This document shows, piece after piece, positions 53,201 through 61,870 of a stretch of 64,000 bases of DNA. Origin of the DNA: Cryomorphaceae bacterium. GTDB lineage: Bacteria > Bacteroidota > Bacteroidia > Flavobacteriales > Schleiferiaceae. The notes under the pieces are model-generated. The model saw only the letters and a program-made list of their open reading frames with translations. It was not told the origin of the DNA and did not search any database. The position numbers and the translations under genes were made by a program. The stretch spans positions 1-64,000 of the forward strand of contig JAFMBM010000005.1 of assembly GCA_017858515.1 (NCBI GenBank), in the 5' to 3' direction. Position 1 is the stretch's first letter. Every line of letters starts with the position of its first letter.

Positions 53201-53471
53201 AAAGGAGTTAGCAGAAATGGTTTTGAATGCAGCTTCTTTAGAGCGGCAGAGAGAGATTGAGAGCAGGCTCTTGGAGGCGGAGGAGGCTTTGCGCGAAAGG
53301 GGTGAAGAGGAGCGAAGAGAGAGTAAGGGGTCTGAGAGAAAAATGGAGTTCATTGGTGAGTGGGGCTCAAAGGATGCAGACTCACAAAACGAAATAGAAA
53401 GAATTAAGCAAGACCCGATACGGTACAAAAGCTTTTATAAAGAGAGAATCATTAAGGTGCCTAGTCGATGA
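50217..53471 (+). CDS. DUF4175-type large membrane/coiled-coil protein
   Basis: The 1084-residue protein has three membrane helices (about 22-45, 55-78, 145-170), a beta-rich region (about 190-400) and then a very long coiled-coil (about 480-830). A Lys/Gly/Glu low-complexity run (KGKKGEKKGEKGKDGKKGEKG, near 925-945) and a charged C-terminus follow. The layout matches Bacteroidota DUF4175 proteins, of unknown function. A parS-like site lies inside the gene, coding for VPRGT. Its last four bases overlap ybeY. Confidence 0.85.
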   Translation: MTRDPKKELKAFILRYHGQQAITGLVMFITLGVSIWLVFAVIGFFGLHDRALRTALFFIYLVVFVALSIKYWIPGVLALVGWRNRLSEKEAARILKRWMPGIDDKYVNLIELEESDYRLISPGLWKWGVEKKAAEVSGFPLEIASPWKDVRPALKWLMLPVVLVLFFIVLGKWNWVQEGSTAVWSYQREILPRAPFEFVLNEKVFLVERGGSVRIELATRGEIEPDMIHSDFNGIQQKLRKEGQSWTLMLPNVMSSGKVYFEGGGLRSKPIEVLVVDVSRLENVKLLLRYPKYLGRETEEREWSNRVVVPRGTEILVEADKVAVNEWRASYRNRGLALLENGFSLLAIEGGKVDIELLNGLNKWVSWGGLDVEVVLDERPTIDVSYEGGDSLVRADLLASDDFGIRSLTWVLFEKSTELWRKELSGPQAGSISMSHKVNKDWLLRNFPTADSWAYSVLDNDAPAGYKSSISERYRLERVSEEEKLEALRNQTANMSSGANNSQKELMEQKKLLEQLAAESRGSKMNFGERNKVETQVEKLRKNQEARQKRLQGLEESLKDLKTDSKAEDKEEILNRIEEAKEKSAGVDLEKLQELLNKEKKEELLKLLQESQKKEKEAVFTEKQLAELLKRLDVELQFEQSLEQLEGLKDKQMELANREDLDESEQEKLNAEIENWNKEYEELLESNKGLKEDFDIESLEKERSEVLKEASEAAAASKSGDSEMEQKEQKESAEKLEEMLSALSAMSESMNNDSHEENMETLRQIQDNLILYSQREEAIGTKLNQMDPKDPSITVLMQEQQELQQGAVVIEDSLRALAMRVPMIGKTIFGALARMNMGASSAKLALAEREVAKGQAETRYSMMAANELALLLDEVSKKMQAQLKGMKAGKSSCNKPGGAKPSPSGMKAEQKKLMKEMGDKLGKGKKGEKKGEKGKDGKKGEKGKEGEGLSGKEFSDLLQKQEALRQMLQEMIKEDGSLGLGGSGEELMELMEESEKELAEMVLNAASLERQREIESRLLEAEEALRERGEEERRESKGSERKMEFIGEWGSKDADSQNEIERIKQDPIRYKSFYKERIIKVPSR
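51140..51155. promoter_or_regulatory. parS: parS-like centromere site 1
   Basis: TGTTCCACGTGGAACC matches the ParB-binding consensus TGTTCCACGTGGAACA at 15 of 16 positions and holds a perfect 14-bp palindrome. It is inside the DUF4175 coding region. Confidence 0.75.
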
Positions 53472-53923
53472 AACAAAAAATTCTTGAAATCGAAGACACC
53501 GAGGTTTTTCGTTGGCCTTGGACCCAGTTGCAATTAGAAGAGTGGCTGTGCGATGTTGCAAACATGCATAATAAGTCATTGGGAAAGTTGAAGGTTTGTA
53601 TCGTTTTAGATCAGGATCTTTTGAAGAAGAATGTGGAGTTCTTAGACCATGATACGCTTACAGATATTATCACTTTTGATTATAGCAGTCGGTTTCGCTT
53701 AAAAGGAGAGCTTTGGATCAGTATAGATAGGGTGCTAGAGAACGCCACGAATCTTAAGTTGAGTCTAGAGGAGGAATTGTTGAGGGTAGTTGTACATGGC
53801 TTGTTGCATTTGTGTGGTCAACAGGATAAAACAGAAATGGAATCCAAAGAAATGAGGGAGAAAGAGAATGAGGCGTTAGTTAACTGGAATAAAAGAGCGG
53901 TTCCACGTGGAACATTGATATGA
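53468..53923 (+). CDS. ybeY: Endoribonuclease YbeY (rRNA maturation)
   Basis: The 151-residue metal enzyme processes the 16S rRNA 3' end and takes part in ribosome quality control. The zinc motif is HGLLHLCGQQD near 113; the third His seen in proteobacterial YbeY (HLxGxDH) is replaced, as I recall for other Bacteroidota homologues. It overlaps both neighbours: four bases with the DUF4175 gene and the mnmG start at its 3' end. Confidence 0.92.
   Translation: MKQKILEIEDTEVFRWPWTQLQLEEWLCDVANMHNKSLGKLKVCIVLDQDLLKKNVEFLDHDTLTDIITFDYSSRFRLKGELWISIDRVLENATNLKLSLEEELLRVVVHGLLHLCGQQDKTEMESKEMREKENEALVNWNKRAVPRGTLI
53899..53914. promoter_or_regulatory. parS: parS-like centromere site 2
   Basis: GGTTCCACGTGGAACA matches the parS consensus at 15 of 16 positions, with the same perfect 14-bp palindrome. 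It covers codons for VPRGT at the ybeY end, just before the mnmG start. Confidence 0.75.
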
Positions 53924-55782
53924 TGGATTACGATGTAATAGTAGTTGGTGCGGGGCACGCGGGCAATGAGGCTGCTGCGGCTGCGGCCAATATGGGATGC
54001 AAAACCCTTATGGTTACCATGAATATGCAAACCATTGGTCAAATGAGTTGTAATCCCGCTATGGGTGGTGTGGCGAAAGGACAGATTATTCGCGAAATTG
54101 ATGCTCTAGGTGGATGTTCTGGCATTGTTTCAGACAAAACAATGATTCAATTCCGAATGCTTAATCTTTCGAAGGGACCAGCCATGTGGTCTCCAAGGAC
54201 ACAGAATGACCGTTGGATGTTTGCAGAAGAGTGGCGCTTGAGTCTAGAGCGAATACGCTTGTTGGATTTCTATCAAGATATGGTGGTAGACCTATGTGTT
54301 GAAAACGGAAAGCTTAAAGGAGTTGTGGGTTCAAGTGGTCAGATCTTTAAAAGTAAAACGGTAATTCTAACCAGCGGAACCTTTCTAAATGGAGTGATTC
54401 ATATCGGTGAAAGGCAGTTGGGCGGCGGACGTGCGGGAGAAAAGGCCTCTCATGGAATTACAGAATGTCTTAATAAACTGGGCTTCGAATCGGGTAGAAT
54501 GAAAACAGGCACTCCTCCGAGGATCGATGGAAGAAGCTTAGATTACTCTCAGTTCGAAGAACAGAAGGGCGACCTAGCTATACAGAGATTTAGCTTTACA
54601 AAGACACCTATTCCAAAGACTCAGAGAAGCTGTTGGATAGCACACACTAATTCTGAGGTTCATGATCTTCTTCGAACGGGCTTCGACCGTTCTCCTATGT
54701 TTAATGGAAGAATTCGTGGCTTAGGACCTCGATATTGTCCAAGTATTGAGGATAAAATAGATCGCTTCGCTGATAAATCCAGTCATCAGCTGTTCATAGA
54801 ACCAGAAGGGTGGAATACAATTGAAATCTATTTGAATGGATTTTCTACAAGTCTTCCAGAAGAGGTACAGCAAAATGCGCTGCGAAAAATAAAGGGGTTT
54901 GAGAATGCAAAATTCTTTAGGCCAGGATACGCTATTGAATACGATTATTTCCCCCCCACTCAATTGAGTCATACTTTAGAAACCAAGAAAGTAGAGGGAC
55001 TGTATTTTGCTGGCCAAATAAATGGCACTACAGGCTATGAAGAAGCCGCGGGACAAGGAATTATGGCTGGAATTAACGCTGCGAGAAAGGTAAAAGGAGA
55101 GACGCCTATTGTTCTGAATAGAGACGAGGCCTATATAGGCGTTCTGATTGATGATTTGATCACTAAGGGAACGGAAGAGCCCTATCGCATGTTTACTTCA
55201 AGGGCAGAATACAGAATTCTCTTGAGACAAGACAATGCCGATCAAAGACTAACTCCTTTAGGGCATTCTATTGGACTCGCGTCAGAAGAGAGACTCCTGA
55301 ACTTAAGAGATAAAGAATCAAAGGTGGCTTCCCTTAAGCGTGCTTGGGAAAACGTAAGCGTTGGTCCTGAGGAACTAAATCCTGTTTTGGAGGCAGCGGC
55401 AACGGCAGAGGTTACTCAAAAGGCTAAAGCAATAAAATACCTGTCGCGCCCACAACTCTCAATTCAACAGTTACTGAGGGTAGAAAAGCTGCGCAGTATA
55501 ACAGATGAGATCACAACGGACACAGAATGTCTTGAACAATTTGAAATTGCAACGAAATACGAGGGATACATTGATCGAGAGCGCGAAAACGCTAAGAAAT
55601 TGCATCGACTTGAAGGGATTCATATACCCAAAGACTTTGACTATTTTCCGTTGAACTCACTGAGTTTAGAGGCAAGACACAAACTAGATAACCAAAGGCC
55701 AGAAACCATCGGACAAGCTTCGAGAATTAGCGGGGTGTCACCATCCGATGTACAGGTCTTGCTGGTTTTCATGGGCAGATAA
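53920..55782 (+). CDS. mnmG: tRNA uridine 5-carboxymethylaminomethyl modification enzyme
   Basis: The 620-residue FAD enzyme works with MnmE to modify the wobble uridine. It has the dinucleotide-binding VIVVGAGHAGNEAAAAAANMG, CNPAMGGVAKGQIIREIDALGG, GTFLNGVIHIG and YEEAAGQGIMAGINAA. The start is ATGATG (53920 or 53923). This gene lies near oriC in many bacteria. It has a parS site at its 5' edge. Confidence 0.97.
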   Translation: MMDYDVIVVGAGHAGNEAAAAAANMGCKTLMVTMNMQTIGQMSCNPAMGGVAKGQIIREIDALGGCSGIVSDKTMIQFRMLNLSKGPAMWSPRTQNDRWMFAEEWRLSLERIRLLDFYQDMVVDLCVENGKLKGVVGSSGQIFKSKTVILTSGTFLNGVIHIGERQLGGGRAGEKASHGITECLNKLGFESGRMKTGTPPRIDGRSLDYSQFEEQKGDLAIQRFSFTKTPIPKTQRSCWIAHTNSEVHDLLRTGFDRSPMFNGRIRGLGPRYCPSIEDKIDRFADKSSHQLFIEPEGWNTIEIYLNGFSTSLPEEVQQNALRKIKGFENAKFFRPGYAIEYDYFPPTQLSHTLETKKVEGLYFAGQINGTTGYEEAAGQGIMAGINAARKVKGETPIVLNRDEAYIGVLIDDLITKGTEEPYRMFTSRAEYRILLRQDNADQRLTPLGHSIGLASEERLLNLRDKESKVASLKRAWENVSVGPEELNPVLEAAATAEVTQKAKAIKYLSRPQLSIQQLLRVEKLRSITDEITTDTECLEQFEIATKYEGYIDRERENAKKLHRLEGIHIPKDFDYFPLNSLSLEARHKLDNQRPETIGQASRISGVSPSDVQVLLVFMGR

Positions 55783-55794
55783 TCGTATTCAAAA

Positions 55795-56676
55795 ATGAGA
55801 AGTGAAAATCAATGCCCAGTATGTGGCAACAATCATCTTGAGAAGGTATTCAAAGTTCTGGATTTTAGAGGGAGCGATGAAGCCTTTGATTTAAAGCGAT
55901 GTACGGCCTGTAGCTTTATCCTAACAAGCCCACGGCCACAGGATGCAGAGCTTGGAAGGTATTATCCAAAAAGCAGTTATGTTTCTCATAATGAGAGGCC
56001 TACTGGTGTGTTTGATCGAATTTACTTTCAAGTTCAAAAAGCTAATCTCAGAGATAAGCTAAATAAAATTCAACTTTATTCTAAAAAAGGGTTTTTATTG
56101 GATTATGGTTGTGGATCGGGTTCCTTTTTAGGCTTCATGCAACAAAATGGTTGGATGGTTGAGGGAGTAGAACTGTCAAAAGAAGCCGCCGAGATTGCGT
56201 CTAAGCGAACCAACTCGAGCATCTGGAGTCCAGATGAGTTTGTAATTCAGCCGAATAAGTACGATGTGATAAGCCTTTGGCATGTGTTAGAACATTTGCC
56301 AGACTTTGAGAGGGTCATCGATAAATTAAAGGCAAGCCTAAAACCAGGAGGAATATTATTGATTGCCGTCCCCAATCACAAATCGTATGATGCCCAATTT
56401 TTTGGGAATAAGTGGGCGGCTTGGGATGTACCCATTCACTTATGGCATTTTAACAAGGAGGTAATAAATAGGTTGGCGAAAAAGTGGAAAATGCAGTTCC
56501 TTGAAACACTTCCAATGCCTTTTGATGCTTTTTATGTAAGCATGCTTTCTGCTCAAAATCAAAAAAGCAAAGGCTGGTTCCTGAAGGGTGCTTGGATTGG
56601 ATTGTTATCTAATTTTAAGGCAAAGAGAAATAAAGAAGCTTCGAGCCTGATCTATATTCTAAAAAAGGGCAATTAG
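55795..56676 (+). CDS. Class I SAM methyltransferase with N-terminal zinc ribbon
   Basis: The 293-residue protein opens with a Cys4 pattern (CPVCGNN...CTACSF, about 7-40). Motif I is FLLDYGCGSGSFLGFM near 102 and post-I is GVELSKEAAEIA. VISLWHVLEHLPDFERVIDKLKASLKPGG follows. It is typical of lipopolysaccharide or small-molecule methyltransferases; the substrate is unknown. It follows mnmG by 12 bases. Confidence 0.88.
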   Translation: MRSENQCPVCGNNHLEKVFKVLDFRGSDEAFDLKRCTACSFILTSPRPQDAELGRYYPKSSYVSHNERPTGVFDRIYFQVQKANLRDKLNKIQLYSKKGFLLDYGCGSGSFLGFMQQNGWMVEGVELSKEAAEIASKRTNSSIWSPDEFVIQPNKYDVISLWHVLEHLPDFERVIDKLKASLKPGGILLIAVPNHKSYDAQFFGNKWAAWDVPIHLWHFNKEVINRLAKKWKMQFLETLPMPFDAFYVSMLSAQNQKSKGWFLKGAWIGLLSNFKAKRNKEASSLIYILKKGN

Positions 56677-56775
56677 AGACCCTTAGAGCTCTTTTTGTGC
56701 CTCGCTGGTGTCTTGTGTCTCGGATCAAAAGAAAGTTTAAAAAAACACCGCCTGAGCGATAGGCTTTTTGTGCGC

Positions 56776-57906
56776 CTAATCCTTCATTTTGTAGGTTCGC
56801 ATCAATTCTGTACTCAAAGCGAATAAAACGGGTTTGGGATTTAGATTTCTTCCGATTTCAAAATGCGCTAGATCCAAAGCATCCAACATTCTTTTTAATC
56901 GTTTTGGATTAAAGAGGCGCGAGAATCCCTCCATGCGAAATTCAACTTTTTGAAAAGAAGGGTGACTAAATCCCGACTCCAGAATTCGTTCGCCCAAACT
57001 TTCCTTAAAGAGAAAACTAGAAAAACTAATGAATCCTTGAAGTCCTTCACGACTCATACGAGCCATATCATTTATCCAAGGCACAATTTCTAAAAGGCGC
57101 GCATTGTAGCACATTCGGCTCCAGCTTACAAACTCTGCGGCGAATTCTTCGAGAGAAACATCCGTATGCGCTAATCGAAAAGCTTTTGCAACATCTCCAT
57201 CGCAAAAGCGACTGGCAAGTTCTGCCATTTCTGGCTTAACAGAATGTGTATCTTTTAGATATTCACTTATTTCCTCCTCCTTTAAGGTAGGTAAATGAAT
57301 TTGTTGGCAACGACTCAAGATGGTTGGAAGAACCGTTTCGGTAGATCGCACAATTAGAATGAATACGGTGCCGGGTTCTGGCTCTTCAATGATCTTAAGC
57401 AACTTATTGGCGGCAGAAGCATTCATCCTCTCGGCCATCCAGATAATTACAATTTTCCAAGGACTATTAAAAGTCTTCAATTGGGTTTTGTGCAGAATAT
57501 TCTCTGCTTCGCGAGTAGAGATAAGGGGCTGCTTCTTGTCATCACCCAATGTAGTGAGCCAATCATTTAGATCGAAGTAGGTCCTGTTTAAACAGAGCGA
57601 TCGCCATTCTGGCAAGTAATAATCGGTGGTTTGCTTTTTCGTTTCATCGTTGATGATAGGAAAGGATAGGTGTACATCTGGATGAGCAAGCTTTGAAATC
57701 TGAAGACAACTGGAGCACTTCCCGCAAGAGTCTTCTTCGCTGCGGTTGGTACACTGAAGATAGCGCGCATAGGCCCACGCCAAGGCAAAGGCACCGCTTA
57801 CCAGGTGTTCGCGAATTAAAACGGCATGCGCAATTCTGCCTTCGCGAGCAGACTGGAGCATCTGTTTTTTAATGAAATCCTGACCAATTACATCCGAATA
57901 AAACAT
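56776..57906 (-). CDS. holB: DNA polymerase III subunit delta'
   Basis: It is 376 residues from ATG 57906 (MFYSDVIGQDFIKKQML). A zinc module CGKCSSC..ISKLAHPD is near 78-92. The Walker A is degenerate (LIREHLVSGAFALA), as in delta' clamp-loader subunits. The arginine-finger SRC box ILSRCQQIHLP is present. It loads the sliding clamp. Divergent from pgk. Confidence 0.9.
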   Translation of the reverse strand: MFYSDVIGQDFIKKQMLQSAREGRIAHAVLIREHLVSGAFALAWAYARYLQCTNRSEEDSCGKCSSCLQISKLAHPDVHLSFPIINDETKKQTTDYYLPEWRSLCLNRTYFDLNDWLTTLGDDKKQPLISTREAENILHKTQLKTFNSPWKIVIIWMAERMNASAANKLLKIIEEPEPGTVFILIVRSTETVLPTILSRCQQIHLPTLKEEEISEYLKDTHSVKPEMAELASRFCDGDVAKAFRLAHTDVSLEEFAAEFVSWSRMCYNARLLEIVPWINDMARMSREGLQGFISFSSFLFKESLGERILESGFSHPSFQKVEFRMEGFSRLFNPKRLKRMLDALDLAHFEIGRNLNPKPVLFALSTELMRTYKMKD

Positions 57907-57941
57907 GCTACAAATTTGGACTATTCCGCTTGCAAATCCCA

Positions 57942-57949
57942 TAAATTTG
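57942..57949 (+). promoter_or_regulatory. -7 promoter element of pgk
   Basis: TAAATTTG, 10-16 bases before the two possible pgk ATGs. Confidence 0.45.
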
Positions 57950-57965
57950 AACACAAATAATGCAT

Positions 57966-59156
57966 ATGATAACGATAGACCAAATTGACCTAAAAAATAA
58001 GAGGGCGCTCATCCGTGTAGACTTTAATGTTCCTTTAAACGATCTACTCGAAATAACCGATGACACCCGTATTGTGGCCACTTTGCCCACGATTTCCAAA
58101 ATTTTAGAAGAAGGAGGATCGGTTGTGCTTATGTCGCATCTGGGAAGGCCCAAAAACGGACCAGAGGATAAATTTTCCCTGAGACACATCGTAAAGCATC
58201 TTGCCCAATGCCTAGATAGAGAGGTTCAATTTGCAGACGATTGCATTGGAGAAGAGGCATTCAAGCGCTCATCTAGCCTGCAGCCCGGACAAGTATTGTT
58301 GTTAGAGAACCTTCGTTTTTATCCTGAAGAAGAAAAGGGTGATTTAGACTTTGCAGCCAAGCTGGCTAAGCACGGAGATTTGTATGTGAACGACGCATTT
58401 GGCACCGCTCATAGGGCACATGCCTCAACGGCAATTATTGCACAATTCTTCCCCGGAAAGAAAGCCTTCGGTTACGTAATGGCTCAAGAAATAGAGAATG
58501 TTGGCAAGGTTTTGCACAGCAAGGAAAAACCCGTTACCGCCATTATAGGCGGAGCAAAGGTGAGCAGCAAGCTTTCGATCATTGAAAACCTGTTGCCGAA
58601 AGTGAATCATCTTATTATTGGCGGTGGTATGGCCTATACTTTTGCGAAAGCTAAAGGGGGCAAAATCGGATCTTCCTTGGTTGAAGACGATCTTTTAGAC
58701 AAGGCCAGCGAGATTTTGCTTAAGGCGAAGAAGCAATCCGTAGAGGTTCATCTTCCGATCGACAGCCTAAATGCAGATGCATTTTCGAATGATGCAAATA
58801 CAGAGATTACCGATATTATGGCCATTAATGATGGATGGATGGGTCTAGATGTTGGGCCAGAAACATCAAAAATGTTCAAAGAGGTTCTGTTGAAAAGCAG
58901 AGTGATTCTTTGGAATGGACCAGTGGGTGTATTCGAAATGCCTCGTTTTTCACAAGGAACAAAGGACTTAGGTGCCGCTATTGTTTTAGCAACGGAAGGA
59001 GGTGCGTTTAGCCTTGTAGGAGGTGGCGATTCTGTGGCCGCCGCGAAGCAATTTGAACTAGATGAAAGAGTTAGCTACGTTTCTACTGGAGGAGGCGCAA
59101 TGCTCGAATACTTAGAGGGCAAGGTGCTGCCTGGTATAGCGGCAATACTAGACTGA
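57966..59156 (+). CDS. pgk: Phosphoglycerate kinase
   Basis: It is 396 residues from ATG 57966 ([23 protein letters not shown]); an ATG two codons earlier is possible. Glycolytic enzyme. Motifs: [34 protein letters not shown] and [13 protein letters not shown]. Its last bases overlap the convergent cvpA gene. Confidence 0.97.
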   Translation: MITIDQIDLKNKRALIRVDFNVPLNDLLEITDDTRIVATLPTISKILEEGGSVVLMSHLGRPKNGPEDKFSLRHIVKHLAQCLDREVQFADDCIGEEAFKRSSSLQPGQVLLLENLRFYPEEEKGDLDFAAKLAKHGDLYVNDAFGTAHRAHASTAIIAQFFPGKKAFGYVMAQEIENVGKVLHSKEKPVTAIIGGAKVSSKLSIIENLLPKVNHLIIGGGMAYTFAKAKGGKIGSSLVEDDLLDKASEILLKAKKQSVEVHLPIDSLNADAFSNDANTEITDIMAINDGWMGLDVGPETSKMFKEVLLKSRVILWNGPVGVFEMPRFSQGTKDLGAAIVLATEGGAFSLVGGGDSVAAAKQFELDERVSYVSTGGGAMLEYLEGKVLPGIAAILD

Positions 59157-59645
59157 AATTGAATTGGGAATGTTCTCTTGGGCGCTTTGTACTAAAAAGG
59201 CGCCTAATTGGTTTAAAAAGGGAAGCATGAACGAGTCTTCAATTAAAGCAGACTCTACCCAGTGAAATTGATCGTTGATATAAAAGAATAGGCGGGTTAA
59301 AAGGCACAATATAATTAACCACTTACTCGCAGAGAAAAGGGCCCCTCCTAGGCGATTAAGGGTTTCTAGTTGAGCGCCGTGAGTCACTTTTGTTAATAGA
59401 CGAGCGAGAAGGTTTAGCACAATAAGGGTTCCAATGAACAAAAGAGAATAACTTAGAACGCCCATTCCTGAGCTATCCTCCCCCGTTCTTTCAACCAACC
59501 AATTGAGAAGCGGTTCACGGAAGCTGTGTGAAATGATGAGTGCAATCACAATGGAAATGAAGCCAATAAGCTCACGTATAAGTCCGGCCGTCCAGCCTTT
59601 ATACAGACCAAAAAGAAGAGGGGCCAATAGAAAATAATCAATCAT
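59148..59645 (-). CDS. CvpA-family membrane protein
   Basis: The 165-residue protein has four membrane helices. The family pattern is [38 protein letters not shown] near the start, and [22 protein letters not shown] near 95-115. The role in this phylum is unclear; elsewhere it affects colicin V export and envelope stress. Confidence 0.85.
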   Translation of the reverse strand: MIDYFLLAPLLFGLYKGWTAGLIRELIGFISIVIALIISHSFREPLLNWLVERTGEDSSGMGVLSYSLLFIGTLIVLNLLARLLTKVTHGAQLETLNRLGGALFSASKWLIILCLLTRLFFYINDQFHWVESALIEDSFMLPFLNQLGAFLVQSAQENIPNSISV

Positions 59646-59673
59646 TGTAGCGAGCTAAAAGCTCATTAAAACT

Positions 59674-60018
59674 ATGGATTACAAAGAAAGGTGGGAGCAA
59701 TTGATTCACACTTTAACAGAAAGATTTTCACAAGGTGAAGAACTAGACGTCAGCGGTGTTTTGTTTTTGATTGGCGTTCAAGAAAAAGGAGACATCAACC
59801 AGAAATTTAAGAAAGATCAGAAAATTGATCTTTTGCATATTGCCCTTTGCAGAGTACTAGAACCCTATGGTTTTTATAAGTATGAAGGGATAGATGAAGA
59901 GGGTTGGCCGCATTATTCGCTCGTAGAAAAATTGCCAGATTTGAAATCAGGAGAACAGTCTATTCTAATTAAACAAGCGATACTACAATACTTTGAAGAA
60001 AGTGGATACTTCGACTAA
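59674..60018 (+). CDS. Conserved small protein, unknown function
   Basis: The 114-residue soluble protein is mainly helical. The stretch GVLFLIGVQEKGDINQKFKKDQKIDLLHIALCRVLEPYGFYKY is well formed and looks conserved. I do not recognise a domain with a known function. It is the only plus gene between cvpA and the lipoprotein pair. Confidence 0.65.
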   Translation: MDYKERWEQLIHTLTERFSQGEELDVSGVLFLIGVQEKGDINQKFKKDQKIDLLHIALCRVLEPYGFYKYEGIDEEGWPHYSLVEKLPDLKSGEQSILIKQAILQYFEESGYFD

Positions 60019-60025
60019 AAAGTCT

Positions 60026-60394
60026 TTAACAACCGCCAACACTTGCGTCGTAGGGCTGAATAATGATGATTTTTTTAACATCAACGCCTGCCTCTAATCG
60101 AACAAATCCGCATCCAATCCAACTCAATGGATTGCCTCGTTTGGCCTCTACTTTTAGAACGGCTTTGTTGTTGTACTCAAAGCGTACCCGGCCTTCAACA
60201 TCTGTTACTCCTTCGAAGTCAGGAATGGAATTAGGAACATCGGCTTTGGCCTCAACAAATACGTTTTGAGCCGGCGTTCCATCCTCAAATAGCACCTGAA
60301 TCTCAAAGGGGTATTCTGTTACGATCTCTTTTTTGCAGGAAGAGAAAGAGAAAACCATTAAACTAAGGGTGAAAAGGGAAAGAAGTTTTTTCAT
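60026..60394 (-). CDS. Small Ig-like lipoprotein, member 2 of a pair
   Basis: It is 122 residues from ATG 60394 (MKKLLSLFTLSLMVFSFSSC). The ATG shares its A with the upstream stop codon (TAATG), so translation is coupled. The mature part is a single beta sandwich, with FEIQVLFEDGTPAQNVFVEAKAD, DFEGVTDVEGRVRFEYNNKAVLKVEA and a C-terminal ASVGGC. It is built like a carboxypeptidase regulatory or Ig-like domain, and is paralogous to the preceding lipoprotein. Confidence 0.7.
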   Translation of the reverse strand: MKKLLSLFTLSLMVFSFSSCKKEIVTEYPFEIQVLFEDGTPAQNVFVEAKADVPNSIPDFEGVTDVEGRVRFEYNNKAVLKVEAKRGNPLSWIGCGFVRLEAGVDVKKIIIIQPYDASVGGC

Positions 60395-60765
60395 TAGGCT
60401 GGTGGACATCCGTTATCTGTATCGGAGAAAGGTTTAATAACAACGACTACTTCCATATCATTTTGGTCCGAAAGTTCAGTGAATGCACAACCCTTCCAGC
60501 TACTTTTTGTGGCATCTATTCGCAGAAAAGAGGTGTATTTGTATTCAAAGCTTGCGTAACCCGCAATATCCGTTCGATTATAATAGTTCACCGTTCCATC
60601 AGACCCAATAGGTGCATAAAGGCGAACATCTACGTTCTGAACGGGAATACCATTAGAGTTAACCACCCGAACACGAATGGTATAGGGCCCTAAAACATCC
60701 TGTTCACATCCCGTAAAAAGGAAAACAAGTGAAAAAAACAGAAATACTTTCGAAAAGAAATGCAT
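60394..60765 (-). CDS. Small Ig-like lipoprotein, member 1 of a pair
   Basis: It is 123 residues from ATG 60765 (MHFFSKVFLFFSLVFLFTGC). It shares layout with the next gene: YTIRVRVVNSNGIPVQNVDVRLYA, DIAGYASFEYKYTSFLRIDATKSSWKGCAFTEL and a C-terminal DTDNGC. Both end with the same IKP/IQP-type strand and a late Cys, possibly paired with the mid-domain Cys. Function unknown. Confidence 0.7.
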   Translation of the reverse strand: MHFFSKVFLFFSLVFLFTGCEQDVLGPYTIRVRVVNSNGIPVQNVDVRLYAPIGSDGTVNYYNRTDIAGYASFEYKYTSFLRIDATKSSWKGCAFTELSDQNDMEVVVVIKPFSDTDNGCPPA

Positions 60766-60853
60766 AGAGTAATGGTTTTGTGCCAAATTTGCTTAGCAAA
60801 AATAAGACTTTGAGGCCCAATGTGCTTCAAGGATGAGAAGAATGATATTCTGC

Positions 60854-61870
60854 ATGAAAGAACGTATAGAACTACTTAGTAAAGAGCTCAACGACTTTTC
60901 GTCTAATTTATTGGATGAGATTGAGGCTAAACGCATTAGCTGGATAGGAAAGAAGGGGGCAATTACCAATCTATTCGAAGAGTTTAGGGAGGTTTCCCCG
61001 GAAGAAAAACGTCTCTTGGGAAAGGCTCTGAACGAGTTAAAGAATCAAGCTGAAGGGAAAATCAAGGAGCTAAAGGAGCAAGCGGGCCAACTTTCGGTTT
61101 CGGCAGCATCTGAAAAGCTGGATTTAACACGTCCTGCTTTGTCACATCTTAAAGCAACGAGACACCCGGTTAGCCAGGTTATCGGAAGAATTACCGATAT
61201 TTTTAGAAGAGTGGGCTTTTCTCTTTCTGTGGGACCTGAAATTGAAGACGATTGGCACAACTTCTCGGCCTTAAATTTTCCGGAAGAGCACCCCGCTAGG
61301 GATATGCAAGACACTTTTTTTGTGTCGATGGATCCTGCCAAAGCATTAAGAACCCACACCTCTTCCGTTCAGGTGCGTGCTATGGAAACCCAAGGACTGC
61401 CCATTCGAACGCTGTCTCCGGGTAGAGTTTTCCGAAATGAGGCCATTTCCTCTCGTTCTCACTGTATTTTTCATCAGGTAGAAGGACTTTATATTGACAA
61501 GGGGGTTTCGTTTGCTGACATGAAGCAAACCCTATTGTATTTCGCTCAAGAATTGTTCGGGGCCGAAGTAAAAATCCGCCTGAGACCGTCTTATTTTCCC
61601 TTTACCGAACCTAGCGCTGAAATGGATGTTTGGTGGGGATTGGAATCGGAATCGGACTATCGTATTACCAAAGGAACCGGTTGGTTGGAAATATTGGGAT
61701 GTGGAATGGTAGATCCGCAGGTATTAGAAAACAACGGAATTGATTCCAAAGAATATTCTGGCTATGCTTTTGGAATTGGAATTGAAAGAATCGCTATGAA
61801 CCTTTTCGGAGTGTCTGATTTGAGGTGGTTCTTTGAGAATGATATGCGATTCTTAAGGCAGTTTAAATAG
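60854..61870 (+). CDS. pheS: Phenylalanine--tRNA ligase, alpha subunit
   Basis: It is 338 residues from ATG 60854 (MKERIELLSKEL); two earlier ATGs give an odd MRRMIFC extension. A coiled-coil tRNA-binding arm is followed by the class II core with HPVSQVIGRITDIFRRVGF, RTHTSSVQVRAME and GFGIERIAM-type ending (AFGIGIERIAMNLFG). pheT is not in the window. Confidence 0.96.
   Translation: MKERIELLSKELNDFSSNLLDEIEAKRISWIGKKGAITNLFEEFREVSPEEKRLLGKALNELKNQAEGKIKELKEQAGQLSVSAASEKLDLTRPALSHLKATRHPVSQVIGRITDIFRRVGFSLSVGPEIEDDWHNFSALNFPEEHPARDMQDTFFVSMDPAKALRTHTSSVQVRAMETQGLPIRTLSPGRVFRNEAISSRSHCIFHQVEGLYIDKGVSFADMKQTLLYFAQELFGAEVKIRLRPSYFPFTEPSAEMDVWWGLESESDYRITKGTGWLEILGCGMVDPQVLENNGIDSKEYSGYAFGIGIERIAMNLFGVSDLRWFFENDMRFLRQFK

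Noticed and set aside
52049-53428. Long antisense frames opposite the DUF4175 gene
   Set aside because: Ser-rich and Phe-rich translations mirror the Lys/Glu codons of the coiled-coil on the sense strand.
56690-56770. Hairpin between the methyltransferase and holB genes as an RNA element
   Set aside because: GCCT/AGGC with Ts is short and is adequately explained as a weak terminator between convergent genes.
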